From positions 1-5,280 of the forward strand of contig JBEKZQ010000432.1 of the NCBI GenBank assembly GCA_049509675.1: DNA of 5,280 nt. The letters are read 5' to 3'. The stretch is from JBEKZQ01 sp049509675. GTDB taxonomy: Bacteria; Planctomycetota; Planctomycetia; Pirellulales; Thermoguttaceae. The translations under genes and the position numbers were made by a program. Within the stretch, counting starts at the first letter, position 1, and every line of letters begins with the position of its first letter. The notes under the pieces were generated by a model, which was not told where the DNA came from, made no database searches, and worked only from the letters and a program-made list of their open reading frames with translations. This document shows positions 1 to 5,280 of the stretch, piece after piece.

Positions 1-1568
1 AAGCGTGTCACCGTGTTGGAGCCGCTATTGGTGACCCAGATCCGATCCTGCTGATCCACGGCGAGGTGGAAGGGTGCCTTGACCTGGAGCGTGCCGTCCA
101 CGGGTTTGCCATCCACGGTGCGGCCCAGGATGCGCCCCTTCGTGGCGTCTCCCTTCGGCAGATACACCATCTGGTCCTTGTCATTGTCGAGCGCCCAGAC
201 GTCACCATTCGGCGTGACGATGATGCCCTGCATCGCACCGAGTTGTCCGCCGAAGTTATAGCCGGTCTCAGGGGAAAGCGGCCTGCCGGTTTTGAGATCG
301 AAGACGGAGATCGTTTTGCTGGCAAGACTGGTGACCCACACCTTGTCATCGGCGGAAATGGCGAGGCCGAAGCCGGGGCCGTCAACGCCGCCGCCGCGAT
401 ACCCGAGCGTCATCGGCGAAATGGGCTTGCCATTCGGCGCGAGCTTCGAAACCCCGCCGCCAAAGGAGTTGTAGATCGTGGATTGCGCGCCCACAAGGAA
501 GTTATCGCCGCCCCACACGTTACCCTCGCCATCAAAGGCGAGGCCACCCACCGAGTTAAACCCGCCACCGGCATAGACCAGCGAAAGGGTCCACGCACTC
601 GGCGCGAAGGCGAGGTATGGGATGAAGGGCACCGGCCGCCAATGCTTCCCAGCGGGGACGGGATAGAACGCATCGAGCAGCGCGAAGAGACTCTGCGCCT
701 GATTCGATGGGTTGCGCGCGATGTTCTGCGCCGCCGTGAGCGTGTCGGTGGGCGCAACGCCACCGGGAGGCGTGGCGACGGCGAAGAACTGATTGCACGC
801 ATCGCTCTGGACCCGCGTGATACAGCCCGCCAGCAAATTCGCCAGCGTATTGAAGGTCGCCAGCGTCGTCGTCTCCGCACTGTTGAGCGGATCTTGAATC
901 ACCGGACCTAGCCCGCCCGTTTCGAGGTCCACCAAGTTACGCACGTTACCCGCGGCGATGCGCAGGCCCAGCTTCGTCCCGCTCAACACTTCACCTTTCA
1001 GAAACTGTGCCGAAGTCCACACGGAAGCGATGGTGCTCAATTCGTTGACGACGACACTCTTTGACGGAGTACCGCCCAGCACCGCCAGCAACGCAATGGC
1101 GTCGTTGGGGCCTTTGTCCGCCGCGGCCTTCGGTGTGCCGCCCCTGGCGATGACGTAGAGGACGCTGTCGGCCGGGGCCTTGCCGTAAGTCAACGTGAAC
1201 GCGCCTTGGTCATCGGCCTTGGCGTGGGCCAATTGTGACGGCGCGCCAGTGCCCGCCGCGTAGAGCGTCACCGTGGCGCCGGCGATGGGCTTGGCGGCGC
1301 CCTGAACGCTGCCCGCAAGCATGTTTTGGGCGGCGTTTCCTTCCGTGGGCGACGCCGCTTCGTTGGCTTTGGCAAGCTCCTTGGCGGAAAGAAGCGGCGA
1401 GGAGGCTGGCGCGGTCGTCACCGGACTGGTGGTCGTCTGGGCCGCGCTGGGGCTGGAACTGGTCTTGGTGTCGCCGCCCGATTTGGCCATTTGCGATGAG
1501 CATGCAATGATGCTGCCGATCGTCGCCAGGGCGAGACAGGCGGCCACGGTCGTCTTGAGTCTTAACAT
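1..1568 (-). CDS. Exported lipoprotein with Ig-like domain and NHL/Vgb-like beta-propeller (3' end beyond window)
   Basis: The frame is open from ATG 1566-1568 to the window edge, 522 codons without a stop, so the C-terminus is missing. Residues 1-23 form a lipoprotein signal: K/R near the start, a hydrophobic stretch and a lipobox ending IIAC, which would make Cys23 the lipidated residue. Residues 28-60 are a Ser/Thr/Ala/Pro-rich linker of the kind that tethers a protein to a membrane. Residues about 84-142 (AGSVQGAAKPIAGATVTLYA, then DDQGAFTLTY) resemble a carboxypeptidase-regulatory-like beta-sandwich. Cys249 and Cys258 could form a disulfide. From about 335, repeats with the pattern hydrophobic-x-D-x-x-G/D-x-V/I-W recur (FDGEGNVWG 345-353, SADDKVWVT 405-413, TPNGDVWAL 452-460, DQQDRIWVT 505-513), as in NHL, SMP-30 or virginiamycin-lyase-like propellers. 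The role is probably binding or surface display; no enzyme activity can be assigned. It lies downstream of the recombinases on the same strand but appears to be an unrelated host gene. Confidence 0.85.
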   Translation of the reverse strand, partial: MLRLKTTVAACLALATIGSIIACSSQMAKSGGDTKTSSSPSAAQTTTSPVTTAPASSPLLSAKELAKANEAASPTEGNAAQNMLAGSVQGAAKPIAGATVTLYAAGTGAPSQLAHAKADDQGAFTLTYGKAPADSVLYVIARGGTPKAAADKGPNDAIALLAVLGGTPSKSVVVNELSTIASVWTSAQFLKGEVLSGTKLGLRIAAGNVRNLVDLETGGLGPVIQDPLNSAETTTLATFNTLANLLAGCITRVQSDACNQFFAVATPPGGVAPTDTLTAAQNIARNPSNQAQSLFALLDAFYPVPAGKHWRPVPFIPYLAFAPSAWTLSLVYAGGGFNSVGGLAFDGEGNVWGGDNFLVGAQSTIYNSFGGGVSKLAPNGKPISPMTLGYRGGGVDGPGFGLAISADDKVWVTSLASKTISVFDLKTGRPLSPETGYNFGGQLGAMQGIIVTPNGDVWALDNDKDQMVYLPKGDATKGRILGRTVDGKPVDGTLQVKAPFHLAVDQQDRIWVTNSGSNTVTR

Positions 1569-1575
1569 GGGATTG

Positions 1576-1580
1576 TCCTT
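1576..1580 (-). promoter_or_regulatory. Ribosome binding site of the lipoprotein gene
   Basis: On the minus strand AAGGA lies 7 nt before ATG 1568-1566. This supports that start, which also gives a complete lipoprotein signal peptide. Confidence 0.7.
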
Positions 1581-1598
1581 GGGGGGTGGTTTGCACTC

Positions 1599-1627
1599 AT
1601 TATCGCCTTGCACCGCTTTGGCCGCAA
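1599..1627 (-). promoter_or_regulatory. Possible sigma-70-like promoter for the lipoprotein gene
   Basis: On the minus strand TTGCGG (1627-1622) and GATAAT (1604-1599) are 17 nt apart and lie 31 nt upstream of the start codon. The -10 match is good and the -35 match is poor (3 of 6). This is a pattern match only, and the host's promoter consensus is unknown. Confidence 0.3.
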
Positions 1628-1725
1628 TCAGCGCGGAAAAGCAAACTGATTTCTAACCTTAGCTTCCAGCCCGTAACCCCATGTCCGGCCCCGTATGCCG
1701 AAAATCCTTCCTTTTTCGACACCCC

Positions 1726-1737
1726 AACCGACTGCGC
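1726..1737 (+). repeat. Left copy of a 12-bp direct repeat (candidate att-like end)
   Basis: AACCGACTGCGC here is identical to 5132-5143 on the same strand, and the two copies bracket the trio. Weak similarity continues upstream: a T-run, then GAC, one variable base and CC precede both copies. It could be a duplicated attachment site, or chance. Confidence 0.4.
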
Positions 1738-1763
1738 ACCGTCTTGCCTGATTTTCCGGCCGA

Positions 1764-1780
1764 GACACTCCGAGAGTGCC
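1764..1780. repeat. Small inverted repeat (7-bp arms, 3-nt loop)
   Basis: GACACTC, CGA and GAGTGCC pair with one mismatch. It lies downstream of ritC but has no T-tract on either side, so a terminator role is doubtful. Confidence 0.3.
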
Positions 1781-1849
1781 ATCTCTGTATTCAAAGTGCT
1801 GGAAAGCCGTCACAAATGGGGTTTTCAGCGCCGTCGATCCGCATTCGGG

Positions 1850-1861
1850 GGGGCATGCCCC
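1850..1861. repeat. 12-bp perfect palindrome next to the ritC stop
   Basis: GGGGCATGCCCC is a perfect palindrome 12 bases beyond the ritC stop codon. As RNA it would form a 4-bp G/C stem with a CATG loop, without a following T-run. It may be part of the element's left end or a weak transcript end. Confidence 0.4.
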
Positions 1862-1862
1862 T

Positions 1863-1871
1863 TGAACGCCA
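1863..1871 (+). repeat. Left member of a 9-bp inverted pair flanking the trio
   Basis: TGAACGCCA here is the reverse complement of TGGCGTTCA at 5073-5081. The left member is 2 bases from the ritC stop codon; the right one lies 65 bases upstream of the ritA start. It is a candidate terminal inverted repeat of the element, but short enough that chance is possible. Confidence 0.35.
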
Positions 1872-1873
1872 GC

Positions 1874-2884
1874 CTACAGGGTGCGCAAGAACTCCATGAG
1901 CCCTGGATTCTTACGCCAAGGCTTCTTTGGCTTGCCGTCCTTGATCTCGCACTTCACGAGAGCTTTGGCTTTCATCTCCAGATCGACCTCGGCATACACG
2001 TTGGTCGTGCTGAGGCATACGTGGCCCAGCCAGGCTCGGATAGTGTTGATGTCCACACCGGCTCGCAGCAGGTGGGTCGCGGTCGTGTGGCGGATCGTGT
2101 GGGGACTGACACGCTTCTTCGCCAAAGACGGCAGCTTCGTTGCCATCTGAGCGGCATAGCGTTCGACCAGTGCGTGAATTCCGAATCGTGTGAGCGGTTG
2201 CCCGCGGCGATTGAGGAAGACGTGCTGGGATGCGGCCCGTTGTCCAAAGAGCGGCCGCAATTCGTCAACAGTCCTCGGCCATAGCGGACAGCGGCGGAGT
2301 TTATTTCCCTTTCCGCGCAGGACAACCGACGAAGCATCGCGGTTGGATGCGACGCCAAGGTCCAGGTCGCCGATCTGCACGTGCGCAACCTCGTCAGCCC
2401 GAGCGCCGGTGTTGTACAAGAACAGAAGCACCGCGTAGTCCCGACGGCCTTGGGCAGTGCGTTGGTAGGGCGCTTTCAGCAATGCATCCAACTCGTCCTT
2501 TTCCAAGTAGCCAATCAGCGGGCGCGCAATCTTCTTCGACGCGATGGTCCGAATCTGGCCGGACCATTCCAAATGTTCCGGGCTGCGCAGACCAATGAAT
2601 CGCGCGAACGAACGGATTGCCGCGAGACGCTGATTGCGCGTGGCGATCCCGCACTTGCGAGTCTTTTCCAAATCCTGGAGGAAGGCTCGGGCGCGGGCCG
2701 GTGAAACGTCCTCTACCCGAAGCCGCTCGATTTGCCGGTGGGCGGCGCGAGCGATGAACGGCAAGAACTGCTGTAACGCATCCCGATAGCTCTTCTGCGT
2801 ATTGTGAGCGAGATTCCGTTCGGCAACGAGATGCTCCAACAAGAACCGGCGGACCCAAGGACTCAGCAACTCGGTGTTACGCAT
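1874..2884 (-). CDS. ritC: RitC-type tyrosine recombinase (integrase family)
   Basis: This 336-residue site-specific recombinase should cut and rejoin DNA through a covalent 3'-phosphotyrosine. Residues about 8-98 form the helical SAM-like core-binding domain (ERNLAHNTQKSYRDALQQF, 22-40). The catalytic domain spans about 125-310. The full active site is visible: Arg162 in TGARADE, Lys192 in RGKGNK, His262 and Arg265 in PHTIRH, His288 in WLGH and nucleophile Tyr297 in NVYAEVDL. A basic tail (KDGKPKKPWRKNPG, 315-328) follows. The ATG at 2884 is chosen over one at 2905 because AAAGGAG lies 7 nt before it; the upstream start would contain that site. The start overlaps the end of ritB by 8 bases (ATGCGTAA), implying coupling that the ritB lesions may weaken. 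The third-gene position and size fit RitC; XerC/D would be closer to 300 aa and not in a trio. Confidence 0.9.
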   Translation of the reverse strand: MRNTELLSPWVRRFLLEHLVAERNLAHNTQKSYRDALQQFLPFIARAAHRQIERLRVEDVSPARARAFLQDLEKTRKCGIATRNQRLAAIRSFARFIGLRSPEHLEWSGQIRTIASKKIARPLIGYLEKDELDALLKAPYQRTAQGRRDYAVLLFLYNTGARADEVAHVQIGDLDLGVASNRDASSVVLRGKGNKLRRCPLWPRTVDELRPLFGQRAASQHVFLNRRGQPLTRFGIHALVERYAAQMATKLPSLAKKRVSPHTIRHTTATHLLRAGVDINTIRAWLGHVCLSTTNVYAEVDLEMKAKALVKCEIKDGKPKKPWRKNPGLMEFLRTL

Positions 2885-3802
2885 GGCGGCGCTCCTTTCC
2901 GGCATAGCGCTCGAAGCGCTGGCTGGCCTTGCGAAGAAGTTCGGGCGTCATGCTCAGGTACACCTGCGTGTGCCGCAGTTCGACGTGGCCCAGATAGACC
3001 GATAGGTGATGCAGGAGCCGCTGCACGTCGGCACCCTCCTGATACCAAGACGTGAGACGATGAACGGCGAACGAATGTCGTGAATCCGCGGCTGCTCGCG
3101 TGTGTCAGTCCGACGGATGCCTGCGTGATCGCACAGAATTCAGAAGCTTCGCTGGAGCCACCACGTTTCGATGGGACCACCTGCTTGTGTCACGAAAAAC
3201 GGGCCATCGGCCGGCTGTCGCTTCGGTCGAGTGCCGTCGTACTCAACCAAGACCCGCGTCAGTTGCGGTCCCACGGGAACCAGTCGAGTCTTGCCAAACT
3301 TCGTGTCCCGAATCGTCAGGACCGCCCCACTCAAATCCACGTCGGTGCGAATCAGGTTTGTCGCCTCCCGCAGCCGCAAACCGGCCCCATAGTACAGCAG
3401 GATCATCGTGCGGATCGTCGTCGGCTCCAAGGTGACGCCCCGCGGATGGGACTCGATCGCTTGGAGAATGCGGCGGATTTCTTCACGCGTGTAGATGTAG
3501 GGAACGAATGCTGGCGGGTGCTTCGGCATTATGACTGGAAGAGGGAGTGTGGTGATATGGCCACGGCTCTGGGCATATCGGAAGAAGCACCGCAAGTAAC
3601 TCAACTTGTCGAACCATGTCCTGGTTACTGGCCTGGCCTTGCCCAGGAACGCTTCCACATGCTGAACGCGAACACTGGCAACGCTGGCTCGCGGGCCGCA
3701 TGCACGGCCAAAAGCCCGGAGGCTCCATGCGGCACCGGTGAATGCCGATCCAAGCGACCGTTGAAAGGAGATGTACTGTTCGATTAGGCGTTGGAGGTTC
3801 AT
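2877..3802 (-). pseudogene. ritB: RitB-type tyrosine recombinase, broken by an in-frame TGA and a frameshift
   Basis: The intact part runs from ATG 3802-3800 for 220 residues: a core-binding domain (about 1-90), then catalytic Arg143 in AGLRLREA and Lys168 in RDTKFGKTR. It stops at TGA 3142-3140, just after ETWWLQRSF. The same frame continues with recognisable recombinase sequence (ILCDHAGIRRTD, then PRIHDIR carrying the His and Arg of the HxxR box) to about 3072. The frame then shifts: FAVHRLTSWYQEGADVQRLL and YLGHVELRHTQVYL, carrying the last His and the nucleophile Tyr, continue in another phase to TAA 2879-2877. Restored, the protein would be about 310 residues, usual for RitB. The product as encoded lacks HxxR, the last His and the Tyr, so it cannot cleave DNA, though it might still bind it. 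The start overlaps the ritA stop in ATGA. Two independent lesions make a real pseudogene more likely than recoding, but assembly errors cannot be excluded. Confidence 0.88.
2892..2898 (-). promoter_or_regulatory. Ribosome binding site of ritC
   Basis: AAAGGAG sits inside the end of ritB, 7 nt upstream of ATG 2884-2882, and decides the ritC start. It would allow ritC to be translated even though ribosomes leave ritB early. Confidence 0.75.
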
Positions 3803-5007
3803 AGGACACCTCCCAGGTCGAAATCGGCGACTTCACGGAGGCCGGCGAGATCGACCTTCGCATAGATTCGCGTGCTGTTGGGGTAGGTGTGCCCCAGTTG
3901 GTCACCAATCTCCTTGAGCGACAAGCCGGCCGCCAGCAATCGCGACGCACAGGCATGGCGTAGGGCATGAGGCCCGTAGTGTGGAGCCGACACATGGAGG
4001 GATTGCAAGCGATCACTAACCATTTCCGACAGCGTGTTGCGTAACGGCCTGATGGGAGGGTGCAGGGTCAAGAACAATTCCCGATGCGATGATCGCGGTC
4101 GCAACTCTTGCAGGTAACGCAGGATGGCGTCGCCCACGGATCGGATTAACGGATAGGTTCGGACCCGCCCGCTCTTGGAAGATACGACGCGGAACACTTC
4201 ATGCTCCCAATCGAAATCCTCCAGCCGCAAGCGGCTCACCTCTCCACGCCGGAGGCCGTAGATGGCCAACAGCATTAGCATTGGCCGGGCACGGATATTG
4301 TGCGGCTGGTCATCTTCGGTCATGGCAAGCAACCGCCGCACATCGTCCCACGACGGCCCCAACGGCAACGATGCCTGAGAGAAGACTCGCGGAGAGCGGA
4401 TGGTCCCCGCCAATCCTTTGCGGCACCAGCCGCGTGCTTCGGCAAAACGGAAGAAAGCCCGCAGTGCGGTGGCGCAGGTTTGGATCGTCACCCGCGAGTA
4501 ACCTTCTGGTTCGAGCATCTTCTGAAACGCCGTGTCGATCCGATGAGGAGTAATCCCGCCCAGAGCACCGCCCTTGACATGCAGCCGATCAAGAAACCGC
4601 GTGACGTACCAGCAACGGGTAGAAATGGTCGGGGGCGAGAGTTCCGCTTCATGCTCCATGTAGTCGGCAAACGCTTTGATCTTCTTCGCGCAGGGGGTGA
4701 GCGGAGTGGGTTGCTGTTGCAGACGCCCCGTGAACTGGAGCCACCGGACGGCAAGTCCATAGAGGTAGGGATCCTTGTGTTTGGCGGTCTTGCGTTTGAC
4801 TTCGTTGAGAGTCACGGCCTTTCGAGGCCGGCTGGGCACTCCAAGCGCCCGTGCAATAACCAGTAGGCTACGCGCCTTCTTCCGCAAGCCGTTCGTCATG
4901 TAGCCCTGGTCCCTGAGATGTGTCAGGAAGGCAAGACGCTCTTTGAGCAAGGGGCCTGAATGATGACGCGCTACTGCAACAGGAGACGTGAAAAGTTGCT
5001 CGAACAT
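3799..5007 (-). CDS. ritA: RitA-type tyrosine recombinase (integrase family)
   Basis: This 402-residue recombinase is the first gene of the trio. Residues 1-100 form an N-terminal extension rich in Arg/Lys (NGLRKKARSLL 39-49, VKRKTAKHKDPY 70-81) that may contact DNA or the partner recombinases. A SAM-like core-binding domain follows at about 104-195, then the catalytic domain at about 218-395. All active-site residues are visible: Arg253 in YGLRRGEV, Lys278 in SSKSGR, His347 and Arg350 in GPHALRH, His373 in QLGHTY and nucleophile Tyr382 in TRIYAKVDL. The ATG at 5007 is preferred over an upstream in-frame ATG at 5052 because GGAGG stands 7 nt before it and the upstream start has no comparable site. 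Its stop overlaps the ritB start. The upstream region holds the TTATGTGG repeats, so the recombinases might occlude their own promoter. The trio context favours RitA over a stand-alone integrase. Confidence 0.9.
   Translation of the reverse strand: MFEQLFTSPVAVARHHSGPLLKERLAFLTHLRDQGYMTNGLRKKARSLLVIARALGVPSRPRKAVTLNEVKRKTAKHKDPYLYGLAVRWLQFTGRLQQQPTPLTPCAKKIKAFADYMEHEAELSPPTISTRCWYVTRFLDRLHVKGGALGGITPHRIDTAFQKMLEPEGYSRVTIQTCATALRAFFRFAEARGWCRKGLAGTIRSPRVFSQASLPLGPSWDDVRRLLAMTEDDQPHNIRARPMLMLLAIYGLRRGEVSRLRLEDFDWEHEVFRVVSSKSGRVRTYPLIRSVGDAILRYLQELRPRSSHRELFLTLHPPIRPLRNTLSEMVSDRLQSLHVSAPHYGPHALRHACASRLLAAGLSLKEIGDQLGHTYPNSTRIYAKVDLAGLREVADFDLGGVL
3809..3813 (-). promoter_or_regulatory. Ribosome binding site of ritB
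   Basis: GGAGG lies 6 nt before ATG 3802-3800, inside the last codons of ritA. Together with the ATGA stop/start overlap it indicates translational coupling of ritA and ritB. Confidence 0.7.
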
Positions 5008-5014
5008 AGTCGAA

Positions 5015-5019
5015 CCTCC
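5015..5019 (-). promoter_or_regulatory. Ribosome binding site of ritA
   Basis: On the minus strand GGAGG stands 7 nt before ATG 5007-5005. It decides this start against the in-frame ATG 45 bases upstream. Confidence 0.75.
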
Positions 5020-5067
5020 GGGAGAATGGGGGAAATGAAACACTCTCCCCATAGCGTAACGCGGAAA

Positions 5068-5133
5068 TTATGTGGCGTTCAGCACCGCGGCGACCCTAGA
5101 AATCGCCAGCGAATCGTGTTTGACGCCACATAA
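5068..5133. repeat. Inverted repeat with 11-bp perfect arms upstream of ritA
   Basis: TTATGTGGCGT at 5068-5078 is perfectly complementary to ACGCCACATAA at 5123-5133, with 44 bp between. The arms share TTATGTGG with the palindrome just to the right. The location upstream of ritA fits a recombinase binding site at the right end of the element, or an operator. The inner arm overlaps a CATAAT sequence (5072-5067, minus) that could be a ritA -10 box, though no good -35 is seen. Confidence 0.6.
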
Positions 5134-5143
5134 CCGACTGCGC
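5132..5143 (+). repeat. Right copy of the 12-bp direct repeat
   Basis: AACCGACTGCGC is identical to 1726-1737 and in the same orientation. It starts within the last two bases of the outer inverted-repeat arm, linking it to the presumed recombination region. Confidence 0.4.
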
Positions 5144-5150
5144 CACAGAA

Positions 5151-5182
5151 TGCGCCTTATGTGGTGGACCACATAAGACGCA
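5151..5182. repeat. Near-perfect 32-bp palindrome (15-bp arms, 2-bp centre)
   Basis: The arms 5151-5165 and 5168-5182 pair at 14 of 15 positions around a GG centre. The inner CTTATGTGGT and ACCACATAAG are fully complementary. The TTATGTGG core is shared with the inverted repeat at 5068-5133. It could be a dimeric protein binding site, part of the element's end or a cruciform-prone sequence. A standard tyrosine-recombinase core site would have a 6-8 bp centre, so it is not a simple crossover site. Confidence 0.65.
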
Positions 5183-5280
5183 GGCGATGGTTTCGGGAAC
5201 TTCGTCGCTGCGGGTGTTCTTCTCGATCCGGCGCAGGCCCGCGATGGTCGTTATCCCTCCAGCAATTGCCTGTCGAATCT

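Larger units (their letters stand above)
1569..1873. other. Intergenic region between ritC and the lipoprotein gene
   Basis: No convincing coding frame is seen in these 305 bases; short open frames here overlap neighbouring genes antisense or lack a ribosome binding site. The region holds the promoter and ribosome binding site of the lipoprotein gene, the left copy of a 12-bp direct repeat (1726-1737), a stem with arms 1764-1770 and 1774-1780 (one mismatch), a 12-bp palindrome (1850-1861) and the left member of a 9-bp inverted pair (1863-1871). The left boundary of the recombinase element should fall here because the lipoprotein gene is not interrupted. No T-rich tract follows either hairpin in the minus direction, so neither makes a good intrinsic terminator for ritC. 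Confidence 0.6.
1726..5143 (-). mobile_element. Recombinase-In-Trio (RIT) element, with broken middle recombinase
   Basis: Three different tyrosine-recombinase genes lie head to tail with overlapping ends, in the order long (402 aa), short (about 310 aa if repaired) and medium (336 aa). This matches the ritA-ritB-ritC organisation of RIT elements, which carry little or no cargo. No cargo gene is seen here. The core 1874-5007 is secure. The outer limits given are those of the 12-bp direct repeat and are provisional: the 9-bp inverted pair would put the ends near 1863 and 5081, and the palindromic cluster could extend the right side to 5182. The damaged ritB suggests this copy cannot move unaided, unless another copy supplies RitB. 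Confidence 0.8.
5096..5280 (-). other. Possible 3' end of a gene entering from the right edge (unproven)
   Basis: One minus-strand frame is open from the window edge for about 60 codons to TAG 5098-5096. Its first part (AIAGGITTIAGLRRIEKNT, then RSDEVPETIACVL) has a protein-like composition, but the rest runs through the palindromic cluster. It might be the tail of a host gene fused to the element's end. Sixty open codons at this GC content can occur by chance, and I recognise no family. Confidence 0.2.

Noticed and set aside
66..911. Long plus-strand open frame of 281 codons
   Set aside because: It is antisense to the lipoprotein gene. Its protein is Arg-rich and shows no domain pattern, whereas the minus frame here gives clear W-containing propeller repeats.
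1210..1596. Minus-strand open frame of 128 codons at the lipoprotein start
   Set aside because: It is out of frame with the lipoprotein gene, low in complexity (Gln/Arg/His-rich) and lacks a signal peptide or domain. The frame beginning at 1568 has a ribosome binding site and a lipobox.
1815..1838. Similarity TTCAGCGCCG (left) to TTCAGCACCG (5078-5087, right), same orientation
   Set aside because: Nine of ten matches in GC-rich DNA is weak, and the order of this motif relative to the 12-bp direct repeat differs between the two ends.
1850..1861. Intrinsic terminator for ritC
   Set aside because: The GGGGCATGCCCC hairpin has only a 4-bp stem and is followed by a C-run, not a T-run, in the minus direction.
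1586..2284. Plus-strand open frame of 232 codons
   Set aside because: Most of it lies antisense to ritC, which has all catalytic residues. No ribosome binding site or family pattern supports it.
3140..3142. TGA in ritB as programmed recoding or selenocysteine
   Set aside because: A second lesion, a frameshift, lies about 70 bases downstream, and no recoding stem-loop is evident. Decay or sequence error is simpler.
2863..3180. Minus-strand open frame of 105 codons covering the end of ritB
   Set aside because: It is a third frame that matches neither recognisable piece of the recombinase; the real remnants read in the other two frames.
3080..3787. Plus-strand open frame of 235 codons
   Set aside because: It is antisense to ritB and shows no recognisable domains; the minus strand has clear integrase motifs.
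5068..5182. CRISPR array
   Set aside because: The repeated unit is 8-11 bp in alternating orientation with unequal spacing, and no cas genes are present.

Overview
The window is about 58-60% GC by eye and carries a bacterial chromosome segment read almost entirely on the minus strand. At its centre is a block of three overlapping tyrosine-recombinase genes, the arrangement known as a Recombinase-In-Trio (RIT) element. The host cannot be fixed from this sequence. The large secreted lipoprotein with a carboxypeptidase-regulatory-like domain and beta-propeller repeats would suit a soil or sediment bacterium such as an acidobacterium, but that is a guess.

Layout from left to right. 1-1568 (minus, running off the left edge) is the first 522 codons of an exported lipoprotein with an Ig-like domain followed by NHL/Vgb-like propeller repeats. 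1569-1873 is a roughly 300-base gap holding that gene's ribosome binding site, a possible promoter, a left copy of a 12-bp direct repeat and two small palindromes. 1874-5007 (minus) is the trio: ritA (5007-3799, intact, 402 aa), ritB (3802-2877, broken) and ritC (2884-1874, intact, 336 aa). ritA/ritB overlap by ATGA and ritB/ritC by 8 bases, and each start has its own Shine-Dalgarno sequence. 5008-5280 has no convincing gene but contains four alternating inverted copies of TTATGTGG within 109 bp, plus the right copy of the 12-bp direct repeat.

How it works together: RIT elements are thought to move by site-specific recombination that uses all three recombinases on sequences at the element ends. 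Here RitA and RitC keep the whole R-K-H-R-H-Y active site. RitB has an in-frame TGA followed by a frameshift, so its product stops before the second half of the active site. The element therefore looks like a recently damaged copy with candidate end sites still visible. The right-end repeat cluster and the 12-bp direct repeat are the least explained signals in the window.
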